64,000 bases of DNA from Viola odorata (taxonomy: Eukaryota; Streptophyta; Magnoliopsida; Malpighiales; Violaceae): assembly GCA_963691705.1 (NCBI GenBank), contig OY829541.1, forward strand, positions 43,975,661 through 44,039,660, read 5' to 3'. The notes beneath the pieces are model-generated. The model did not search any database. It was not told the origin of the DNA and saw only the letters and a program-made list of their open reading frames with translations. Of this stretch, positions 58,001-64,000 are shown one piece after another. The translations under genes and the position numbers were made by a program. Numbering within the stretch: position 1 is the first letter of the stretch; every line of letters begins with the position of its first letter.

Positions 58001-61000
58001 CACCTTGTCATTTAAAAAGTTGTGATAGGTCACGTCCCCACATCTTCTCTGTTTAGTGTTGTGATAGGTCACGTCCCCACATACACCTTGTCATTTAAAA
58101 TGTTGTGATTGCTCACGTCCCCACATCTTGTCTGTTTAGTGTTGTGATAGGTCACGTCCCCACATACACCTAGTCATTTTAAACGTTGTGATTGCTCACG
58201 TCCCCACATCTTGTCTGTTTAGTGTTGTGATAGGTCACGTCCCCACATACACCTAGTCATTTTAAAAGTTGTGATTGCTCACGTCCCCACATCTTGTCTG
58301 TTTAGTGTTGTGATAGGTCACGCCCCCACATACACCTTGTCATTTAAAAAGTTGTGATTGCTCACGTCCCCACATCTTGTCTGTTTAGTGTTGTGATAGG
58401 TCACGTCCCCACATACACCTTGTCATTTAAAAAGTTGTGATAGGTCACGTCCCCACATCTTGTCTGTTTAGTGTTGTGATAGGTCACGTCCCCACATACA
58501 CCTTGTCATTTAAAATGTTGTGATTGCTCACGTCCCCACATCTTGTCTGTTTAGTGTTGTGATAGGTCACGTCCCCACATACACCTAGTCATTTTAAACG
58601 TTGTGATTGCTCACGTCCCCACATCTTGTCTGTTTAGTGTTGTGATAGGTCACGTCCCCACATACACCTAGTCATTTTAAAAGTTGTGATTGCTCACGTC
58701 CCCACATCTTGTCTGTTTAGTGTTGTGATAGGTCACGCCCCCACATACACCTTGTCATTTAAAAAGTTGTGATTGGTCACGTCCCCACATCTTGTCTGTT
58801 TAGTGTTGTGATAGGTCACGTCCCCACATACACCTTGTCATTTAAAAAGTTGTGATTGGTCACGTCCCCACATCTTGTCTGTTTAGTGTTGTGATAGGTC
58901 ACGTCCCCACATACACCTTGTCATTTAAAAAGTTGTGATTGGTCACGTCCCCACATCTTGTCTGTTTAGTGTTGTGATAGGTCACGTCCCCACATACACC
59001 TTGTCATTTAAAAAGTTGTGATTGCTCACGTCCCCACATCTTGTCTGTTTAGTGTTGTGATAGGTCACGCCCCCACATACACCTTGTCATTTAAAAAGTT
59101 GTGATTGGTCACGTCCCCACATCTTGTCTGTTTAGTGTTGTGATAGGTCACGCCCCCACATACACCTTGTCATTATAAAAGTTGTGATTGGTCACGTCCC
59201 CACATCTTCTCTGTGTAGTGTTGTGATAGGTCACGTCCCCACATACACCTTGTCATTTAAAAAGTTGTGATTGGTCACGTCCCCACATCTTCTCTGTCTA
59301 GTGTTGTGATAGGTCACGTCCCCACATACACCTTGTCATTTAAAAAGTTGTGATTGCTCACGTCCCCACATCTTGTCTGTTTAGTGTTGTGATAGGTCAC
59401 GCCCCCACATACACCTTGTCATTTAAAAAGTTGTGATTGGTCACGTCCCCACATCTTGTCTGTTTAGTGTTGTGATAGGTCACGTCCCCACATACACCTA
59501 GTCATTTTAAACGTTGTGATTGCTCACGTCCCCACATCTTGTCTGTTTAGTGTTGTGATAGGTCACGTCCCCACATACACCTAGTCATTTTAAAAGTTGT
59601 GATTGCTCACGTCCCCACATCTTGTCTGTTTAGTGTTGTGATAGGTCACGCCCCCACATACACCTTGTCATTTAAAAAGTTGTGATTGGTCACGTCCCCA
59701 CATCTTGTCTGTTTAGTGTTGTGATAGGTCACGTCCCCACATACACCTTGTCATTTAAAAAGTTGTGATTGGTCACGTCCCCACATCTTGTCTGTTTAGT
59801 GTTGTGATAGGTCACGTCCCCACATACACCTTGTCATTTAAAAAGTTGTGATTGGTCACGTCCCCACATCTTGTCTGTTTAGTGTTGTGATAGGTCACGT
59901 CCCCACATACACCTTGTCATTTAAAAAGTTGTGATTGCTCACGTCCCCACATCTTGTCTGTTTAGTGTTGTGATAGGTCACGCCCCCACATACACCTTGT
60001 CATTTAAAAAGTTGTGATTGGTCACGTCCCCACATCTTGTCTGTTTAGTGTTGTGATAGGTCACGCCCCCACATACACCTTGTCATTATAAAAGTTGTGA
60101 TTGGTCACGTCCCCACATCTTCTCTGTGTAGTGTTGTGATAGGTCACGTCCCCACATACACCTTGTCATTTAAAAAGTTGTGATTGGTCACGTCCCCACA
60201 TCTTCTCTGTTTAGTGTTGTGATAGGTCACGTCCCCACATACACCTTGTCATTTAAAAAGTTGTGATTGCTCACGTCCCCACATCTTGTCTGTTTAGTGT
60301 TGTGATAGGTCACGCCCCCACATACACCTTGTCATTTAAAAAGTTGTGATTGGTCACGTCCCCACATCTTGTCTGTTTAGTGTTGTGATAGGTCACGTCC
60401 CCACATACACCTAGTCATTTTAAACGTTGTGATTGCTCACGTCCCCACATCTTGTCTGTTTAGTGTTGTGATAGGTCACGTCCCCACATACACCTAGTCA
60501 TTTTAAAAGTTGTGATTGCTCACGTCCCCACATCTTGTCTGTTTAGTGTTGTGATAGGTCACGCCCCCACATACACCTTGTCATTTAAAAAGTTGTGATT
60601 GGTCACGTCCCCACATCTTGTCTGTTTAGTGTTGTGATAGGTCACGTCCCCACATACACCTTGTCATTTAAAAAGTTGTGATTGGTCACGTCCCCACATC
60701 TTGTCTGTTTAGTGTTGTGATAGGTCACGTCCCCACATACACCTTGTCATTTAAAAAGTTGTGATTGGTCACGTCCCCACATCTTGTCTGTTTAGTGTTG
60801 TGATAGGTCACGTCCCCACATACACCTTGTCATTTAAAAAGTTGTGATTGCTCACGTCCCCACATCTTGTCTGTTTAGTGTTGTGATAGGTCACGCCCCC
60901 ACATACACCTTGTCATTTAAAAAGTTGTGATTGGTCACGTCCCCACATCTTGTCTGTTTAGTGTTGTGATAGGTCACGCCCCCACATACACCTTGTCATT

Positions 61001-64000
61001 ATAAAAGTTGTGATTGGTCACGTCCCCACATCTTCTCTGTGTAGTGTTGTGATAGGTCACGTCCCCACATACACCTTGTCATTTAAAAAGTTGTGATTGG
61101 TCACGTCCCCACATCTTCTCTGTTTAGTGTTGTGATAGGTCACGTCCCCACATACACCTTGTCATTTAAAAAGTTGTGATAGGTCACGTCCCCACATCTT
61201 GTCTGTTTAGTGTTGTGATAGGTCACGTCCCCACATACACCTTGTCATTTAAAATGTTGTGATTGCTCACGTCCCCACATCTTGTCTGTTTAGTGTTGTG
61301 ATAGGTCACGTCCCCACATACACCTAGTCATTTTAAACGTTGTGATTGCTCACGTCCCCACATCTTGTCTGTTTAGTGTTGTGATAGGTCACGTCCCCAC
61401 ATACACCTAGTCATTTTAAAAGTTGTGATTGCTCACGTCCCCACATCTTGTCTGTTTAGTGTTGTGATAGGTCACGCCCCCACATACACCTTGTCATTTA
61501 AAAAGTTGTGATTGGTCACGTCCCCACATCTTGTCTGTTTAGTGTTGTGATAGGTCACGTCCCCACATACACCTTGTCATTTAAAAAGTTGTGATTGGTC
61601 ACGTCCCCACATCTTGTCTGTTTAGTGTTGTGATAGGTCACGTCCCCACATACACCTTGTCATTTAAAAAGTTGTGATAGGTCACGTCCCCACATCTTGT
61701 CTGTTTAGTGTTGTGATAGGTCACGTCCCCACATACACCTTGTCATTTAAAATGTTGTGATTGCTCACGTCCCCACATCTTGTCTGTTTAGTGTTGTGAT
61801 AGGTCACGTCCCCACATACACCTAGTCATTTTAAACGTTGTGATTGCTCACGTCCCCACATCTTGTCTGTTTAGTGTTGTGATAGGTCACGTCCCCACAT
61901 ACACCTAGTCATTTTAAAAGTTGTGATTGCTCACGTCCCCACATCTTGTCTGTTTAGTGTTGTGATAGGTCACGCCCCCACATACACCTTGTCATTTAAA
62001 AAGTTGTGATTGCTCACGTCCCCACATCTTGTCTGTTTAGTGTTGTGATAGGTCACGTCCCCACATACACCTTGTCATTTAAAAAGTTGTGATTGGTCAC
62101 GTCCCCACATCTTGTCTGTTTAGTGTTGTGATAGGTCCCGTCCCCACATACACCTTGTCATTTAAAAAGTTGTGATTGGTCACGTCCCCACATCTTGTCT
62201 GTTTAGTGTTGTGATAGGTCACGTCCCCACATACACCTTGTCATTTAAAAAGTTGTGATTGCTCACGTCCCCACATCTTGTCTGTTTAGTGTTGTGATAG
62301 GTCACGCCCCCACATACACCTTGTCATTTAAAAAGTTGTGATTGCTCACGTCCCCACATCTTGTCTGTTTAGTGTTGTGATAGGTCACGCCCCCACATAC
62401 ACCTTGTCATTATAAAAGTTGTGATTGGTCACGTCCCCACATCTTCTCTGTGTAGTGTTGTGATAGGTCACGTCCCCACATACACCTTGTCATTTAAAAA
62501 GTTGTGATTGGTCACGTCCCCACATCTTCTCTGTTTAGTGTTGTGATAGGTCACGTCCCCACATACACCTTGTCATTTAAAAAGTTGTGATAGGTCACGT
62601 CCCCACATCTTGTCTGTTTAGTGTTGTGATAGGTCACGTCCCCACATACACCTTGTCATTTAAAATGTTGTGATTGCTCACGTCCCCACATCTTGTCTGT
62701 TTAGTGTTGTGATAGGTCACGTGCCCACATACACCTAGTCATTTTAAACGTTGTGATTGCTCACGTCCCCACATCTTGTCTGTTTAGTGTTGTGATAGGT
62801 CACGTCCCCACATACACCTAGTCATTTTAAAAGTTGTGATTGGTCACGTCCCCACATCTTGTCTGTTTAGTGTTGTCATAGGTCACGCCCCCACATACAC
62901 CTTGTCATTTAAAAAGTTGTGATTGGTCACGTCCCCACATCTTGTCTGTTTAGTGTTGTCATAGGTCACGTCCCCACATACACCTTGTCATTTAAAAAGT
63001 TGTGATTGGTCACGTCCCCACATCTTGTCTGTTTAGTGTTGTGATAGGTCACGTCCCCACATACACCTTGTCATTTAAAAAGTTGTGATTGGTCACGTCC
63101 CCACATCTTGTCTGTTTAGTGTTGTGATAGGTCACGTCCCCACATACACCTTGTCATTTAAAAAGTTGTGATTGCTCACGTCCCCACATCTTGTCTGTTT
63201 AGTGTTGTGATAGGTCACGCCCCCACATACACCTTGTCATTTAAAAAGTTGTGATTGCTCACGTCCCCACATCTTGTCTGTTTAGTGTTGTGATAGGTCA
63301 CGCCCCCACATACACCTTGTCATTATAAAAGTTGTGATTGGTCACGTCCCCACATCTTCTCTGTGTAGTGTTGTGATAGGTCACGCCCCCACATACACCT
63401 TGTCATTTAAAAAGTTGTGATTGGTCACGTCCCCACATCTTCTCTGTTTAGTGTTGTGATAGGTCACGTCCCCACATACACCTTGTCATTTAAAAAGTTG
63501 TGATAGGTCACGTCCCCACATCTTGTCTGTTTAGTGTTGTGATAGGTCACGTCCCCACATACACCTTGTCATTTAAAAGGTTGTGATTGCTCACGTCCCC
63601 ACATCTTGTCTGTTTAGTGTTGTGATAGGTCACGTCCCCACATACACCTAGTCATTTTAAACGTTGTGATTGCTCACGTCCCCACATCTTGTCTGTTTAG
63701 TGTTGTGATAGGTCACGTCCCCACATACACCTAGTCATTTTAAAAGTTGTGATTGCTCACGTCCCCACATCTTGTCTGTTTAGTGTTGTGATAGGTCACG
63801 CCCCCACATACACCTTGTCATTTAAAAAGTTGTGATTGGTCACGTCCCCACATCTTGTCTGTTTAGTGTTGTGATAGGTCACGTCCCCACATACACCTTG
63901 TCATTTAAAAATTTGTGATTGGTCACGTCCCCACATCTTGTCTGTTTAGTGTTGTGATAGGTCACGTCCCCACATACACCTTGTCATTTAAAAAGTTGTG
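34051..64000 (+). repeat. Satellite array, 83-bp monomer, about 360 copies, runs off the window
   Basis: Each monomer is a 39-bp half A (GTCACGTCCCCACATCTTGT, then CTGTTTAGTGTTGTGATAG) and a 44-bp half B (GTCACGTCCCCACATACACC, then TTGTCATTTAAAAAGTTGTGATTG). The halves share their first 15 bases and the TTGTGAT end, so the monomer is an old duplicate. Variants seen: A with CTTCTCTGTGTAG or CTTCTCTGTTTAG; B with TAGTCATTTTAAACG, TAGTCATTTTAAAAG, CATTATAAAAG or TTTAAAATG; and CACGCCCCC for CACGTCCCC. The array has no ORF above 60 codons. The first copy at 34051 is a hybrid with A start and B end. No break by other sequence was seen. Confidence 0.97.
35843..63321 (+). repeat. Higher-order repeat, main period 913 bp (11 monomers)
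   Basis: I located 28 copies of the CATTATAAAA variant, the first at 35262. Of the 27 spacings, 14 are exactly 913 bp; others are 581, 664, 830, 1245, 1328, 1411 and 1992. All are multiples of 83 except 1123 and 1289, which carry one extra 44-bp half. Within a 913-bp unit (for example 36756-37669) the order of variants is fixed: CTCTGTGTAG, CTCTGTTTAG, TTTAAAATG, TTTTAAACG, TTTTAAAAG, then six standard-type monomers. The 664-bp forms lack the middle three. Confidence 0.92.

Noticed and set aside
34051..64000. CRISPR-like array of direct repeats
   Set aside because: Repeats are contiguous with no unique spacers, in plant DNA; it is a satellite.
34051..64000. Calling the satellite centromeric
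   Set aside because: Tandem higher-order structure alone does not show this; no centromeric retrotransposon or binding evidence is in the window.

Overview
This window is plant nuclear DNA, probably from a eudicot. It consists almost entirely of nested transposable elements, followed by a 30-kb satellite array. The evidence is plant-type Ty3/gypsy retrotransposons, CACTA-like termini, plant promoter motifs (TATAAATA, the CACGTG G-box, a telo-box) and short AT-rich GT-AG introns. No intact ordinary host gene is visible. No tRNA, rRNA or CRISPR was seen.

Layout. (1) 1-2345: a decayed plus-strand Ty3/gypsy element (RNase H, integrase, then its probable 3' LTR). (2) 2351-18418: a nearly intact 16.07-kb minus-strand Ty3/gypsy element of the Tat type. 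Its LTRs are 539 and 537 bp, differ by two substitutions and a C-tract, and are flanked by a perfect 5-bp duplication (ATCGG). Gag-protease and RT-RNase H-integrase share one reading frame broken by a single in-frame TGA. Between pol and the 3' LTR lie about 9 kb with four opposite-strand gene units (A-D), each with its own G-box, TATA-like box and ORF. C and D are spliced paralogues, and D is decayed. (3) 18424-21206: gag remnant, leader, primer-binding site and 5' LTR of another minus-strand gypsy element. (4) 21207-27137: about ten degenerate, pyrimidine-rich subterminal repeat units of a CACTA-like DNA transposon, with its right terminal inverted repeat at 27137. An LTR-like block (23315-24671) is inserted in it, and a short exon-like ORF lies near its end. 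(5) 27138-31064: a further LTR-retroelement remnant with a local duplication, a second CACTA-like segment starting at 28725, and an exon-like ATG segment at 30898. (6) 31065-34050: LTR-like sequence sharing its first bases with the block at 23315, with a row of perfect hairpins and short AT-rich repeats. (7) 34051-64000 and beyond: about 360 copies of an 83-bp satellite monomer built from related 39-bp and 44-bp halves. These are arranged into a higher-order repeat whose commonest period is 11 monomers (913 bp).

How the parts work together. The 16-kb element has what an LTR retrotransposon needs: LTR promoter, primer-binding site, capsid-like Gag, aspartic protease, RT with YVDD, RNase H, and integrase with DDE. 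The TGA must be read through or complemented in trans. Its convergent plus-strand units are extra cargo; the C/D proteins resemble a domain family found in plant gypsy-associated proteins. The satellite directly abuts LTR-like sequence, which suggests that it arose from a retroelement. Functions given for the antisense units and the satellite are inference; domain architecture, duplications and repeat periods are read directly from the sequence.
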